The notes under the pieces are model-generated. The model was not told where the DNA came from. It saw nothing but the letters and a program-made list of their open reading frames with translations, and made no database searches. The position numbers and the translations under genes were made by a program. DNA of 64,000 nucleotides from Pseudomonas batumici (GTDB lineage Bacteria; Pseudomonadota; Gammaproteobacteria; Pseudomonadales; Pseudomonadaceae): the NCBI RefSeq assembly GCF_000820515.1, contig NZ_JXDG01000047.1, positions 17,056 through 81,055 on the forward strand. Reading direction: 5' to 3'. This document shows positions 8,953-16,891 of the stretch, one piece after another. Numbering within the stretch: the first letter of the stretch is position 1; each line of letters starts with the position of its first letter.

Positions 8953-9708
8953 ATGACCGATTGCAATAACATCAAGCCCAAGCCCGTGGGCCTCAAGTCG
9001 GCCTGCGCCAATTGCAGCGTGCTGGAGCTGTGCCTGCCCCTGGGCTTGAACGACTTCGAAGTCAAGCGTCTGGACGACCTGATCGTGCAGCGCGTGCGGG
9101 TCAGGAAAGGCAACACCCTCTACCGCCAGGGCGATCCCCTGCATGCGCTGTACGCGGTACGCCTGGGCTTTTTCAAGACCACCCTGACCTCCGAGGACGG
9201 CCGCGAGCAAGTCACCGGTTTTCAGATGTCCGGGGAAATTCTCGGCATGGATGCCATCAGCGACGACCGGCACTCCTGCAACGCGGTGGCGCTGGAGGAC
9301 AGCGAAGTCTGCCCGCTCCAGTTCTCCCAGCTGGAGCGCCTGTCCCGGGACTTGCCCTCCTTGCAGCACAACCTGAACAAACTGATGAGCCGCGAAATCG
9401 TCAAAGACCATAACCTGCTGCTGATGATGGGCAATATGAACTCGGACGAGCGCCTCGCCGCGTTCTTCCTCAACCTCTCGCAACGCTTGTCCCTGCGCGG
9501 CTATTCGCCGTTCAATTTCATCCTGAGAATGCGTCGCGAAGAAATCGGCTCGTACCTGGGCCTGCGCCTGGAAACCATCAGCCGCGGGATCGCCCGGCTG
9601 CGCGAACTGGGCCTGCTGGAAGTCCACGCCCGGGAGGTGAAGATCCTTGATCTGGAGGGTCTGAAGGGGTTGATCGCCGGTTGCGGCCACCATGGCACTC
9701 CGCTGTAA
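8953..9708 (+). CDS. FNR/ANR-like [4Fe-4S] oxygen-sensing regulator (ANR paralogue), 251 aa
   Basis: A Crp/Fnr-family regulator. The four cluster cysteines are Cys18, Cys21 and Cys27 (CANC-x5-C) plus Cys120 (EVC), the same spacing logic as FNR Cys20/23/29/122. The cAMP-like beta-roll covers about 30-150, a dimer helix about 150-175, and the helix-turn-helix near 200-225 contains 'ETISR'. This matches the FNR recognition residues E-x-x-S-R that read TTGAT half-sites. The protein differs clearly from the Pseudomonas housekeeping Anr, which starts differently, so I read it as a second FNR-type paralogue like the extra FNR proteins of P. putida. It sits in the middle of genes that carry FNR boxes. 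A degenerate box (TTGATTTATCTCGA, 8841-8854) lies upstream of its own start. Confidence 0.92.
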   Translation: MTDCNNIKPKPVGLKSACANCSVLELCLPLGLNDFEVKRLDDLIVQRVRVRKGNTLYRQGDPLHALYAVRLGFFKTTLTSEDGREQVTGFQMSGEILGMDAISDDRHSCNAVALEDSEVCPLQFSQLERLSRDLPSLQHNLNKLMSREIVKDHNLLLMMGNMNSDERLAAFFLNLSQRLSLRGYSPFNFILRMRREEIGSYLGLRLETISRGIARLRELGLLEVHAREVKILDLEGLKGLIAGCGHHGTPL

Positions 9709-9797
9709 CCAGGAACGGGTCAGCGCCTTGCCGAAGCGTCCGAGGTTCCGGGTTTATCTTGTTTATATCGCACAGCATTCCATGAGTTGTACCGTCC

Positions 9798-9811
9798 TTG
9801 ATTTGAGTCAA
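9798..9811. promoter_or_regulatory. ANR/FNR box upstream of the GNAT gene
   Basis: TTGATTTGAGTCAA fits TTGAT-N4-RTCAA with one tolerated change in the right half-site. It lies 78 bp upstream of the GNAT start and 90 bp downstream of the FNR-like gene's stop. Confidence 0.75.
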
Positions 9812-9888
9812 GCGCGAATAGTCGCCGGGGCGTAGAAACAGAACACCGATACCGGTTCACGACCACACCCGTTCGAGGAGTTCTGATC

Positions 9889-10458
9889 ATGCCCGAGCTC
9901 AATCCCCCTCCCCTGAATCTGCCTGACTTTTCGTCGGTGACAGGCGAACACTGGATCGAAACCCTGCAGGACGGCAGCCATGTCCTGATCAGGCCGCTGC
10001 GCGCCGAGGACCGCGAGCGGGAAAAGGCCTTTATCCAGCGACTGTCCCCGGAATCGCGCCACCAGCGGTTTCTCGGAGAAATCGTCGATCCCGGCCCGGT
10101 CCTGATGAACCAGTTGATGAATGTCGACACCCACAACCGCGTGGCCTACGTGGCCCTGGCCCATGACAATGGCGTGTTGCAGGAAGTGGGGATCAGCCGC
10201 TACGCCGCCTCCGGTGCCGAGCACGAATGCGAGTGTGCCATTACCGTCGCCGATGACTGGCAACACCGCGGCCTGGGAACCCTGCTGATGAAGCACCTGA
10301 TCGCGGCGGCACGGAAGAACCACTTCACCCGGATGTACTCCATCGACAGCGCGTCCAATGTGCACATGCGCAAGCTGGCCGACGACCTGCACTTCAGCCG
10401 CGAGCGCGATCCCGACGATGCAACCCAGGTCATTCATCGGCTCTCGCTGCAAGACTGA
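9889..10458 (+). CDS. GNAT-family acetyltransferase in the FNR-box cluster, 189 aa
   Basis: ATG at 9889 with AGGAG about 9 nt upstream. The N-terminal part 'HVLIRPLRAEDREREKAFIQRLSP' and the core 'CAITVADDWQHRGLGTLLM' (acetyl-CoA signature QHRGLG) place it with GNATs related to the C-terminal catalytic domain of protein lysine acetyltransferases of the Pat/Pka type. It lacks their large acyl-CoA synthetase-like part. The last ~40 residues (SIDSASNVHMRKLADDLHFSRERDPDD) are the usual fold end. An FNR box upstream and its position between the FNR-like gene and a universal stress gene suggest acetylation linked to oxygen or energy stress. The target protein or metabolite is not known. Confidence 0.87.
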   Translation: MPELNPPPLNLPDFSSVTGEHWIETLQDGSHVLIRPLRAEDREREKAFIQRLSPESRHQRFLGEIVDPGPVLMNQLMNVDTHNRVAYVALAHDNGVLQEVGISRYAASGAEHECECAITVADDWQHRGLGTLLMKHLIAAARKNHFTRMYSIDSASNVHMRKLADDLHFSRERDPDDATQVIHRLSLQD

Positions 10459-10505
10459 CCGCTCCCGGCGGGGGCCGCTCTGCCCGGTCCTCGCGCGGCA
10501 CTCGT

Positions 10506-11420
10506 TCAGGCAAGACGCTCCGGGCTCAGCGCCAGGAGGCTGCAGGCACTGCGGTAGAGGATATTCTCCGCCGTGCTGCCGAGGATGCTGTCCAGCCCAT
10601 GGGAATGGCGGGTGCCCATGACCATGACATCCACCCCGTTGTGATCGACGAAAGCGCCGAGGGTCTCGATGACCGAGCCCATGAGGAAGTATCGCTGGTT
10701 TTTCTCGACCCCGTTGCGTTGCGCCAAGGCCTTGAAGGCCTGCTGTTCATCGGCACGGCTGGCCATTTCCAGGCCTTCGGCCATTGGCAAGGTGCCCCAG
10801 CCCATCTCATGGACATAGGAACGGGACTTGTCATGCACATGCACCAGGCTGAAAGTCGCCGCGCATTGCCGGGCAAATGCCTGCCCCGCCTCGACCAGAG
10901 TGTCGTTGAACGCTTCCTCGGCCGCTTCCCGGCCCAGATCCACCGCCACCAGGACATGGCGTGGCAACGGGTGGGTGTGACCGGCCACCAGGTGCACGGG
11001 GACCGGGCAATCACGCAGCAACTGCCAGTCCAGCGGCGTGGCGAACAGTCGCTTGAGCCCGGGTTCCCGGTGAACGTCCTTGACCAGCAGGTCGATATCC
11101 AGGTCACGGATATACTCGATGATCGGCAGCAACGGATGATGGCACCAGAAAATATTGCAGCTCACATCCAGGCCCCTGCCCCGCAGGCGATCCGTCTCCT
11201 GATGCAGCCAGCGGCGATGCAGTTCCAGATAACCCTCACGGGCCTGGGTCATGGCCTTCTGGTCGAACAGCGTGGCCACATCCAGGGTCGACACATAGTC
11301 GAAGGCCAGGATATGCAAGGCCGCCCCCGTGGACAGGGCCAGTTCGGTAGCCCGCTCGAAGGCGGGGCTGCGGCTCATCTCAGGCGGAGCCAGCAAAAGA
11401 ATGCGGTGGTAGTCGGACAT
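10506..11420 (-). CDS. universal stress protein, tandem UspA domains, 304 aa
   Basis: ATG at 11418-11420 with GAGGTG about 5 nt upstream. It is clearly homologous to the stress protein at 6.5 kb, with the same landmarks: RILLLAPPEMSRSPAFERA, then LLVKDVHREPGLKRLFATPLDW, then PVPVHLV. Domain 2 (RHVLVAVDLGREAAEEAF ... DVMVMGTRHSHGLDSILGSTAENIL) retains the ATP-binding G-2x-G-9x-G-(S/T) motif better than the first copy. The two genes look like an old duplication flanking the ADH-FNR-GNAT block. A TTGATTTACGTCAA box lies about 125 bp upstream. The gene converges with the GNAT, 47 bp apart. Confidence 0.93.
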   Translation of the reverse strand: MSDYHRILLLAPPEMSRSPAFERATELALSTGAALHILAFDYVSTLDVATLFDQKAMTQAREGYLELHRRWLHQETDRLRGRGLDVSCNIFWCHHPLLPIIEYIRDLDIDLLVKDVHREPGLKRLFATPLDWQLLRDCPVPVHLVAGHTHPLPRHVLVAVDLGREAAEEAFNDTLVEAGQAFARQCAATFSLVHVHDKSRSYVHEMGWGTLPMAEGLEMASRADEQQAFKALAQRNGVEKNQRYFLMGSVIETLGAFVDHNGVDVMVMGTRHSHGLDSILGSTAENILYRSACSLLALSPERLA

Positions 11421-11544
11421 GGCGCACCTCTGGGTAACGGGTCCCCGGCTCCCAGTGGCAGCGGTTCAGTACCATGGGGCAAATCTCGCCGCCAGCGGGG
11501 ATCGAGACGTTGTATCCATGATGGAGCGCCCCGGCTCTGCAGGC

Positions 11545-11558
11545 TTGATTTACGTCAA
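11545..11558. promoter_or_regulatory. ANR/FNR box upstream of the second universal stress gene
   Basis: TTGATTTACGTCAA matches TTGAT-N4-RTCAA. It lies between the stress gene (start 11420, minus) and the end of the zapE-like gene (11581, minus), so it can only serve the stress gene. Confidence 0.78.
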
Positions 11559-11580
11559 GGCGGTCACGGCGACGGCTCGG

Positions 11581-12711
11581 TTATCCAGGGCTGGCTGACA
11601 GCGGGGTGAACCGCTGCAACTGCATCTCGTGCAAGCGACTGAGGGTCCGGCGGAACGGAAACGCCAGGTAGCCTTCGGTGTACAGCTCATCCAGCGACAC
11701 CTGGGCGGCGATGTACAGCGGCACCTTGCGGTCGTAGCACTCGTCCACCAGGGCGATGAAGCGGCGCACGCTGTCGTCGTGTCTCGATAACTGCGGCAAC
11801 TCGCGATCCCCGGCCTCGACGCGCCGCGCCGCGTCCTCGGTGCCGCGGGCGATCCGTCCCGGGCGCTGGCAGGCGCTGAGGTTCGGCACCTCGCTGAGGA
11901 AAATCGCCGTATAACGATCGCACAGCGCCATGAAGTCCATGGCCGCCAAGGGCTCCTCACACAGCGCGGCATAGCGGCACCAGAGCACGCTCGGCGAGGC
12001 CTGCACCACCGCCAGGGTCCGGTAGCCCATGGCGACCGGTTCGCCGGACAGCGGCTGCCCGGCGGTCAGCGCCTTGAAGGCTTCGGCCAGCAGCGCCGAG
12101 TGCCCCTCGGGTTCGACCCAGTAACGCTGCACCCCGGCCCCCGGATGCAGGCGGTGGTCCTCGCCGCCATCGACATCGGCCACGTCCATGTGCTGCTCGA
12201 TCGCGGCAATCGCCGGCAGGAAGCGCTCGCGGTTGAAGCCATCGGCATAGAGTTGCCGCGGTGGCTGGTTGGAGGTGGAGACGATCACCACGCCCTCGTC
12301 GAACATCACCTGGAACAGCCGCCCGAGGATGATCGCATCGCCGATATCGTTGACGAACAATTCATCGAAGCACAGTACCCGGACCTCCCGCGCCAGTTCA
12401 CGGGCCAGGGCCCGCAGCGGATCGGCGATACCGCTCAGCTGGAACGATCGCTGGTGAACCCAACCCATGAAGTGATGGAAATGCTGACGCCGCGACGGCA
12501 CGCCCAAGGTCTGGTGGAACTGATCCATCAGCCAGGTCTTGCCCCGCCCCACCGGCCCCCAGAGGTAGACCCCCTTGGGCAACCGCCCCTGGTGCAGCAT
12601 CTCATGGCAGCGCTGCAAGGCCTGCACCGCCTGCCATTGGGCCGGGTCATGGACAAAACCGCGCTGCTCGACGGCGGCGCGGTAGGCACTCAGGGGAGAA
12701 TCGACAGGCAT
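11581..12711 (-). CDS. ZapE/AFG1-like P-loop ATPase, 376 aa
   Basis: ATG at 12709-12711 (MPVDSPLSAYRAAV); an in-frame GTG lies three codons further out. Walker A is GPVGRGKTWLMD and Walker B is VLCFDELFVNDI. The AFG1 family core 'IVSTSNQPPRQLYADGFNRERFLPAI' and the C-terminal 'FIALVDECYDRKVPLYIAA' are clear. ZapE is an ATPase that acts with FtsZ late in cell division under stress; family members are about 360-390 aa, so this one is complete. The housekeeping Pseudomonas copy is usually near rplM/rpsI, which are absent here, so this is probably a second paralogue. It follows the NTF2-like gene by 47 bp on the same strand and may be cotranscribed. Confidence 0.88.
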   Translation of the reverse strand: MPVDSPLSAYRAAVEQRGFVHDPAQWQAVQALQRCHEMLHQGRLPKGVYLWGPVGRGKTWLMDQFHQTLGVPSRRQHFHHFMGWVHQRSFQLSGIADPLRALARELAREVRVLCFDELFVNDIGDAIILGRLFQVMFDEGVVIVSTSNQPPRQLYADGFNRERFLPAIAAIEQHMDVADVDGGEDHRLHPGAGVQRYWVEPEGHSALLAEAFKALTAGQPLSGEPVAMGYRTLAVVQASPSVLWCRYAALCEEPLAAMDFMALCDRYTAIFLSEVPNLSACQRPGRIARGTEDAARRVEAGDRELPQLSRHDDSVRRFIALVDECYDRKVPLYIAAQVSLDELYTEGYLAFPFRRTLSRLHEMQLQRFTPLSASPG

Positions 12712-12758
12712 GGTTGGCACAGGCTCGAAACCGGGGCCGTGCAGTATGCCAGCTTGTC

Positions 12759-13100
12759 CTAGAGGGAAATATCCAGCCGGGCGATCTTGCCCTGCTCATT
12801 GAGCCGGAACACGTAGCGCAACTCCACCGAACCGCCGGGGAAAGTCCCCGAGACAAGCTGCTTGACCAGCACCTTGCCGGTGCGTTGCGCCACGTCCAGG
12901 ACTTCGACCCGGGGTTGGTATTTACGCGCGGTCTCGTCCATCCACTGGGCGATGGCGAGGGTGCCGACCCGGTGATGGCCTTCGTCGAAGACATTCGCGT
13001 CCTCGGCGAAGAAACTGGCCACCGCCGAACTGTCGCGGGCATTGGCGGCGCTGATATAGGCCTCGATGGCCGGGGCGAGCACCGAAGTTTGAGTGGTCAT
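12759..13100 (-). CDS. SnoaL/NTF2-like nuclear-transport-factor-fold protein, 113 aa
   Basis: ATG at 13098-13100. The sequence is that of a single small alpha+beta cone: 'IEAYISAANARDSSAVASFFAEDANVFDEGHHRVGTLAIAQWMDE', then beta strands ending 'VELRYVFRLNEQGKIARLDISL'. This is the SnoaL-like/NTF2 pattern, with a short helix, acidic 'FAEDA' loop and a C-terminal strand with 'G.I..L'. Such proteins are isomerase-like enzymes or ligand-binding scaffolds; no catalytic residue can be assigned with confidence. It lies 55 bp downstream of a WYL-type regulator on the same strand, a typical pairing in which the YafY-like repressor controls the small NTF2-like gene. Confidence 0.85.
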   Translation of the reverse strand: MTTQTSVLAPAIEAYISAANARDSSAVASFFAEDANVFDEGHHRVGTLAIAQWMDETARKYQPRVEVLDVAQRTGKVLVKQLVSGTFPGGSVELRYVFRLNEQGKIARLDISL

Positions 13101-13155
13101 GCTGTTTACAGCTCCTTGCTGGTGGAAGGTGGAGCCATCCTAGAACACTCGCCTG

Positions 13156-13872
13156 TCAATTCTTGTCAGGAGTGAAGCGCTCGTGTTCATCCTGGTCGAA
13201 CTGCTTGCGCCATTGCCGTAGCAGGTCGCTGCGCCGCCCCGGATAACGTTCGCCCTGCTCCCGGGCCGCGGCGATCCGGTCGGTGCGAAAGGTCCGAAAG
13301 GCGTTACGCAGTTCACACCAGGCCACCACCACCCGTGCCTCGTTCAGGAAACCCAGGGCCAGGGGCCAGATCAGCCGCTGGCTGGGCACCTGGTTCACGT
13401 CGGCGTAGTCGATGTGGAGCTTGGACTGCTCGCGAATGGCCTGGCGAAACACATTCAGCGGCACGGCATTGTCCGGGTAACCATAACCGCGCGGTCCGGG
13501 CAGCAGGGTCGGATTGCGCAGGGCCTCCTGGGCGGCCGGCGCCAGCACCGCGGCAATCTTGGCCAGGGCATCGGAGGCGGCCTTGCTCAGTACCTCGTCA
13601 CCACGCTGATCGACATACTGCAGGCCCAGCACGACGGCCTCGGCCTCATCGGCATTGAGCATCAATGGCGGCAGGAACAAACCGCTGCGCAAGACGTAGC
13701 CAACGCCCGCCTCCCCCTGGATCGGCGCACCCAGGGCCGTGAGTTCGGCGATATCGCGATAGACCGTGCGTTCGGAAATCTCCAGCTCGCAGGCCAAGGC
13801 CGCGGCGGTGGCCGGACGGCTTTTGGCGCGCAAGACCTGGAGCAAGGTCAGCAGACGCGAAGTGCGGGACAC
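13156..13872 (-). CDS. YafY-like HTH/WYL-domain transcriptional regulator, 238 aa
   Basis: ATG at 13870-13872. The N-terminal HTH_11/DeoR-type winged helix is 'RLLTLLQVLRAKSRPATAAALACELEISERTVYRDIAELTALGAPI'. The middle and C-terminal part (about 75-225) is a WYL domain: 'LHIDYADVNQVPSQRLIWPLALGFLNEARVVVAWCELRNAFRTFRTDRI'. In YafY-type regulators this binds a ligand or nucleic acid, and the W-Y-L triad is degenerate here, as is usual for the subfamily. It heads a possible minus-strand operon with the SnoaL-like and zapE-like genes and is divergent from the aldo/keto reductase at 14.05 kb. The effector molecule is unknown. Confidence 0.9.
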   Translation of the reverse strand: MSRTSRLLTLLQVLRAKSRPATAAALACELEISERTVYRDIAELTALGAPIQGEAGVGYVLRSGLFLPPLMLNADEAEAVVLGLQYVDQRGDEVLSKAASDALAKIAAVLAPAAQEALRNPTLLPGPRGYGYPDNAVPLNVFRQAIREQSKLHIDYADVNQVPSQRLIWPLALGFLNEARVVVAWCELRNAFRTFRTDRIAAAREQGERYPGRRSDLLRQWRKQFDQDEHERFTPDKN

Positions 13873-13960
13873 GGAGGGCGACCTCTTGCCGGAAGAAAGT
13901 CGCAGCTTAGCAGAGCCCCCTGTCAGAGATTGTCAGTAATGCGGTGGACCGGGAAACCCC

Positions 13961-13989
13961 TTGACGCATTTTATTACAAGCATCATATT
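13961..13989 (+). promoter_or_regulatory. sigma-70 type promoter for the aldo/keto reductase gene
   Basis: TTGACG at 13961-13966 and CATATT at 13984-13989 are separated by 17 bp in an AT-rich stretch, giving a predicted start near 13996 and a ~55-nt leader before the ATG at 14051. Confidence 0.55.
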
Positions 13990-14050
13990 TAATGAATGTC
14001 GACTAACATTTAACCGCCCGAGCCTTCCCGACCTACCCTGGAGTCATCCC

Positions 14051-15103
14051 ATGCACTACAAAGTCCTGGGCCGCCGCAGCGGCTTGCGTGTATCCGAACT
14101 GGCGCTGGGCGCCGGCAACTTTGGTACCGGTTGGGGTCACGGGGCCGAACGTGACGAGTCGAAACGGATCTTCGACGGCTACCTGGAAGCCGGCGGCAAC
14201 TTTATCGACACCGCCAACGGCTACCAGGCCGGCCAGTCGGAAGTCATTCTCGGCGAGTTGATCGCCGCCGAGCGCGACCGTCTGGTGGTGGCGAGCAAAT
14301 ACACCATGGGCACCACGCCCGCCGCCGGCGTTTCCCACACCGGCAACAATCGCAAGAACATGATCCGCGCCGTCGAGGAAAGCCTCAAACGCCTGAACAC
14401 CGAACATCTCGACCTGTTCTGGGCGCATATCAGCGATGGCCTGACCCCCATGGAGGAAATCCTCCGCGGCTTCGACGACCTGGTGCGTTCGGGCAAGATT
14501 CTCTACGCCGGCCTGTCGAACTTCCCGGCCTGGCGCATCGCCCGCGCCGACCTGCTGGCCGAAGTGCGCGGCTTTGCGCCGATCGCCGCGATCCAGGTGG
14601 AGTACAGCCTGGCCGAACGCAGCGCCGACCGTGAACTGCTGCCGATGGCCGAGGCACTGGGCTTGGCCGCGACCCTGTGGTCACCCCTGGGCGGCGGCTT
14701 CCTCACCGGGAAATATCGCCAGGGCAACGAGAACACCCGGGCGAGCAAACTGGGCATGCTGATCCACACGGAAAACAGCGCCCGCGAAAGCCGCCTGATC
14801 GACACCTTGCTGGCGGTGGCGGCGGAACTCGGCGCCACCCCGACCCATGTGGCCATTGCCTGGCTACGGGAGAAGGCCAAACGCTCGACCACCAGCCTGA
14901 TCCCGATCCTCGGGCCGCGCACCCGCGAGCAACTGGATGGGACCCTGGGCGCCCTGCAACTGAGCCTTGGCAGCGAACATCTGGCGCGCCTGGATGAAGT
15001 CAGCGCGGTAACGCTGGGCGTGCCCCATGAAATGATCGCCGGCTCGGCGGCACGCTACCGCGGCAGCGAGACTTTCGACCTGCCGATCATCCCGGTGGTG
15101 TGA
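14051..15103 (+). CDS. aldo/keto reductase, 350 aa
   Basis: I chose the ATG at 14051 (MHYKVLGRRSGLRVSELALG), which has TGGAG about 8 nt upstream; the 30 extra upstream codons look non-coding. The aldo/keto reductase features are the N-terminal 'GxRVSELALGAGNFGTGWG' cap, the catalytic Asp and Tyr in 'NFIDTANGYQAGQSE', the Lys in 'VVASKYTMG' and His in 'DLFWAHISDG'. The C-terminal NADPH phosphate site is 'SLIPILGPRTREQL'. It reduces aldehydes or ketones with NADPH; the natural substrate is unknown. It is divergent from the YafY-like regulator, which may control it. A large nested palindrome follows 18 bp after the stop codon and probably terminates transcription. Confidence 0.9.
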   Translation: MHYKVLGRRSGLRVSELALGAGNFGTGWGHGAERDESKRIFDGYLEAGGNFIDTANGYQAGQSEVILGELIAAERDRLVVASKYTMGTTPAAGVSHTGNNRKNMIRAVEESLKRLNTEHLDLFWAHISDGLTPMEEILRGFDDLVRSGKILYAGLSNFPAWRIARADLLAEVRGFAPIAAIQVEYSLAERSADRELLPMAEALGLAATLWSPLGGGFLTGKYRQGNENTRASKLGMLIHTENSARESRLIDTLLAVAAELGATPTHVAIAWLREKAKRSTTSLIPILGPRTREQLDGTLGALQLSLGSEHLARLDEVSAVTLGVPHEMIAGSAARYRGSETFDLPIIPVV

Positions 15104-15121
15104 GCGCACGTCCTGTAGCCA

Positions 15122-15199
15122 TTCAGTCAAGGCCCAGCACGTAACCTGTAGGAGCCGGCTTGCTGGCTCCTACAAGGACAGTGTCCGGCCTTGACTGAA
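15122..15199. repeat. nested palindrome with REP-type hairpin between convergent genes
   Basis: The inner hairpin TGTAGGAGCC / GGCTCCTACA spans 15147-15174. It is flanked by an outer perfect 13-bp inverted repeat, TTCAGTCAAGGCC at 15122-15134 and its complement at 15187-15199. The inner part belongs to the Pseudomonas REP-like family seen five times in this window; the outer stem is specific to this site. It sits between convergent stop codons (15103 and 15213), so it probably acts as a bidirectional terminator. Confidence 0.8.
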
Positions 15200-15212
15200 C
15201 GGTATTGCGACA

Positions 15213-15854
15213 TCAATCCTCAGAGGTATCGACCTCCCCTCTTCTCACCCGCTTGGCAAACTCGGTTTCAATACCTTGCGCCAGCACCCGGGCCTGACCC
15301 CGCCAGTCCTCACGCTCGACCCGCCCAGGAAAGCTGAAGTAATGCTCTATCCAGTGCACTTGCGGCTCCGTCCATTGGGCAATCTGGGAAAACCGGTAGA
15401 TACCCAGCTCGTGCAGCACGGCTTCATTCTTATGCCCAACACCTGAGATCAACTTCAGGTTATCCAGCGTGCCGGTGGGTTTTTCCATGATCAGCGGACG
15501 GCTGCCAACGCCAGCGGCATCGGTTGCCGCTGCCCGGGCCCCGGGCCTCAAGTCCGTGCTGCTGGAGGCGGCATCGGCAGCCAGCCTGGCGTGAATCCAG
15601 GCGCTGAACCAACAACCGACCAGGTAAGCCGCAAACAGCAGCAAGGCGGTTTCCAGCCAAAACCCCGCACGCCCCGGCAACCACTTGAGCAAGGCGACAA
15701 TCACGCCAACGGCAAAGACCCATAACGTCACGTTCAACCAGCCGGCGATCCAGTGGTACTGGCGCGCGGCCTGACTGGTGATCCAGCCCACGAGCAAACC
15801 CAGGATCAATGCCAGCAGCATCCAGCCCCAATACTGTTCAAGTAAATAACTCAT
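15213..15854 (-). CDS. membrane protein with C-terminal helix-hairpin-helix-type domain, 213 aa
   Basis: ATG at 15852-15854. Residues 1-90 hold about three membrane helices (WGWMLLALILGLLVGWI; LWVFAVGVIVALLKWL; ALLLFAAYLVGCWFSAWI). After a linker rich in Ala/Ser/Gly, about 125-195 form the small helical domain 'DNLKLISGVGHKNEAVLHELGIYRFSQIAQW...FPGRVEREDW'. This domain recurs at the C-terminus of some complex I-like and ribosomal-like proteins and contains a helix-hairpin-helix G-x-G motif. It may bind nucleic acid or be a protein-protein module. It lies 15 bp downstream of the OmpA/BON gene on the same strand, so the two products are likely partners at the cell envelope. Function is unknown. 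Confidence 0.8.
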   Translation of the reverse strand: MSYLLEQYWGWMLLALILGLLVGWITSQAARQYHWIAGWLNVTLWVFAVGVIVALLKWLPGRAGFWLETALLLFAAYLVGCWFSAWIHARLAADAASSSTDLRPGARAAATDAAGVGSRPLIMEKPTGTLDNLKLISGVGHKNEAVLHELGIYRFSQIAQWTEPQVHWIEHYFSFPGRVEREDWRGQARVLAQGIETEFAKRVRRGEVDTSED

Positions 15855-15869
15855 GATGGCTTCTCCTGG

Positions 15870-16655
15870 TTATTTAGCGTCAGTCGAGGGTGTTACATGG
15901 CTGTCATCCGTCACCTTCACTTCTATCCGACGATTTTGTGCCTGGCCTTCAGGCGTGTCGTTCGACGCCACTGGATTGGCTTCTCCGAATCCCACCGCTT
16001 TCAGATGTTCTGGCGTGACGCCATGTTGTGCCAGATATCTGACCACGGCCTCGGCCCGGCGCGTGGAAAGTGCCAGATTGAAGGCCGCTTTACCGGTGTT
16101 GTCGCTGTAGCCATCGACTTCGATCTGTTCGTCGGGACACTGTCTGGCCGTGGCAACCAATGCATCAAGCGCGGTTTTCGAAGCCGCTGACAAGATGTCC
16201 CGGGCCGTGTCGAATTGCACTTTGTATTGATTCAGCGCAGCGGCGAATTGTTGTTCACAGGCCTTGGGGTCGAGACTGCCGGTGGAACTTTGTTGAATGG
16301 CCTGGGGCTCATCGGCAGCGATTGTCGGCGCGGGGGACGGCTCCAGGGACGGCTCAGGGGGGACGACTTCGGGAGGGTGGCCGATAGTGTTATCGGCCTG
16401 TGTCACGGGCTGATCGCCCAGGGTGTCGATAACCTGTCTTACACCCTGGGTTTGGTCAGCGGCGTCACGGGCTTGTTTAATTGAGTTGGGCAGGGTCACG
16501 TCACGCCCGGCGACAACAATGGGAGCACTATCGGTTGCACTCCCCACGCGGGTCCGCAAATCCTGTTCGACTTCAGGCGTTGTTATCCAAATAGCGGCCA
16601 ACCACAGCAAAGCGAGTAACGGTAAACCCCACCACCAGTTTTTCGAGCGAGCCAT
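15870..16655 (-). CDS. OmpA-family envelope protein with BON-like segment, 261 aa
   Basis: ATG at 16653-16655 with AGGAG upstream. One N-terminal membrane anchor (WWWGLPLLALLWLAAIWIT) is followed by a BON-like segment (about 28-82, 'LRTRVG...VVAGRDVTLPNSIKQARDAADQTQGVRQVIDTL'). A Pro-rich linker comes next, then an OmpA-C/MotB peptidoglycan-binding domain (about 140-250). That domain has 'QIEVDGYSDNTGKAAFNLALSTRRAEAVVRYL' and 'GFGEANPVASNDTPEGQAQNRRIEV', including the N-x-x-L-S-x-x-R-A and N-R-R-I signatures that bind diaminopimelate. The order resembles ArfA/TssL-like envelope proteins. It is paired with the membrane HhH protein downstream. No outer-membrane barrel is present. Confidence 0.88.
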   Translation of the reverse strand: MARSKNWWWGLPLLALLWLAAIWITTPEVEQDLRTRVGSATDSAPIVVAGRDVTLPNSIKQARDAADQTQGVRQVIDTLGDQPVTQADNTIGHPPEVVPPEPSLEPSPAPTIAADEPQAIQQSSTGSLDPKACEQQFAAALNQYKVQFDTARDILSAASKTALDALVATARQCPDEQIEVDGYSDNTGKAAFNLALSTRRAEAVVRYLAQHGVTPEHLKAVGFGEANPVASNDTPEGQAQNRRIEVKVTDDSHVTPSTDAK

Positions 16656-16891
16656 TTGTCTTCTCCTTAACGTAGGAAAACCAACGGACTGCGAAAAATG
16701 CTGAGGCAGGTGATATCAAGTGTAGGTAATAGAAGCGAGCCGTCAATATAACGGCGCTCACAACTCTGACAGTCAGAATTCCGTGCCCCTCGACAAAGAA
16801 GCCGATCGCCGACGAACCTCAATTCGTCAGCGGGCGATTGCCCTGTGATATCTGGGAAATCACCCGCGAAGAGTGGCAACGGTTGTGCTGA

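Noticed and set aside
16667..16879. 70-codon minus-strand ORF between the OmpA/BON gene and the nitrilase
   Set aside because: No ribosome site and no conserved pattern; the stretch is more likely the promoter region of the OmpA/BON gene.
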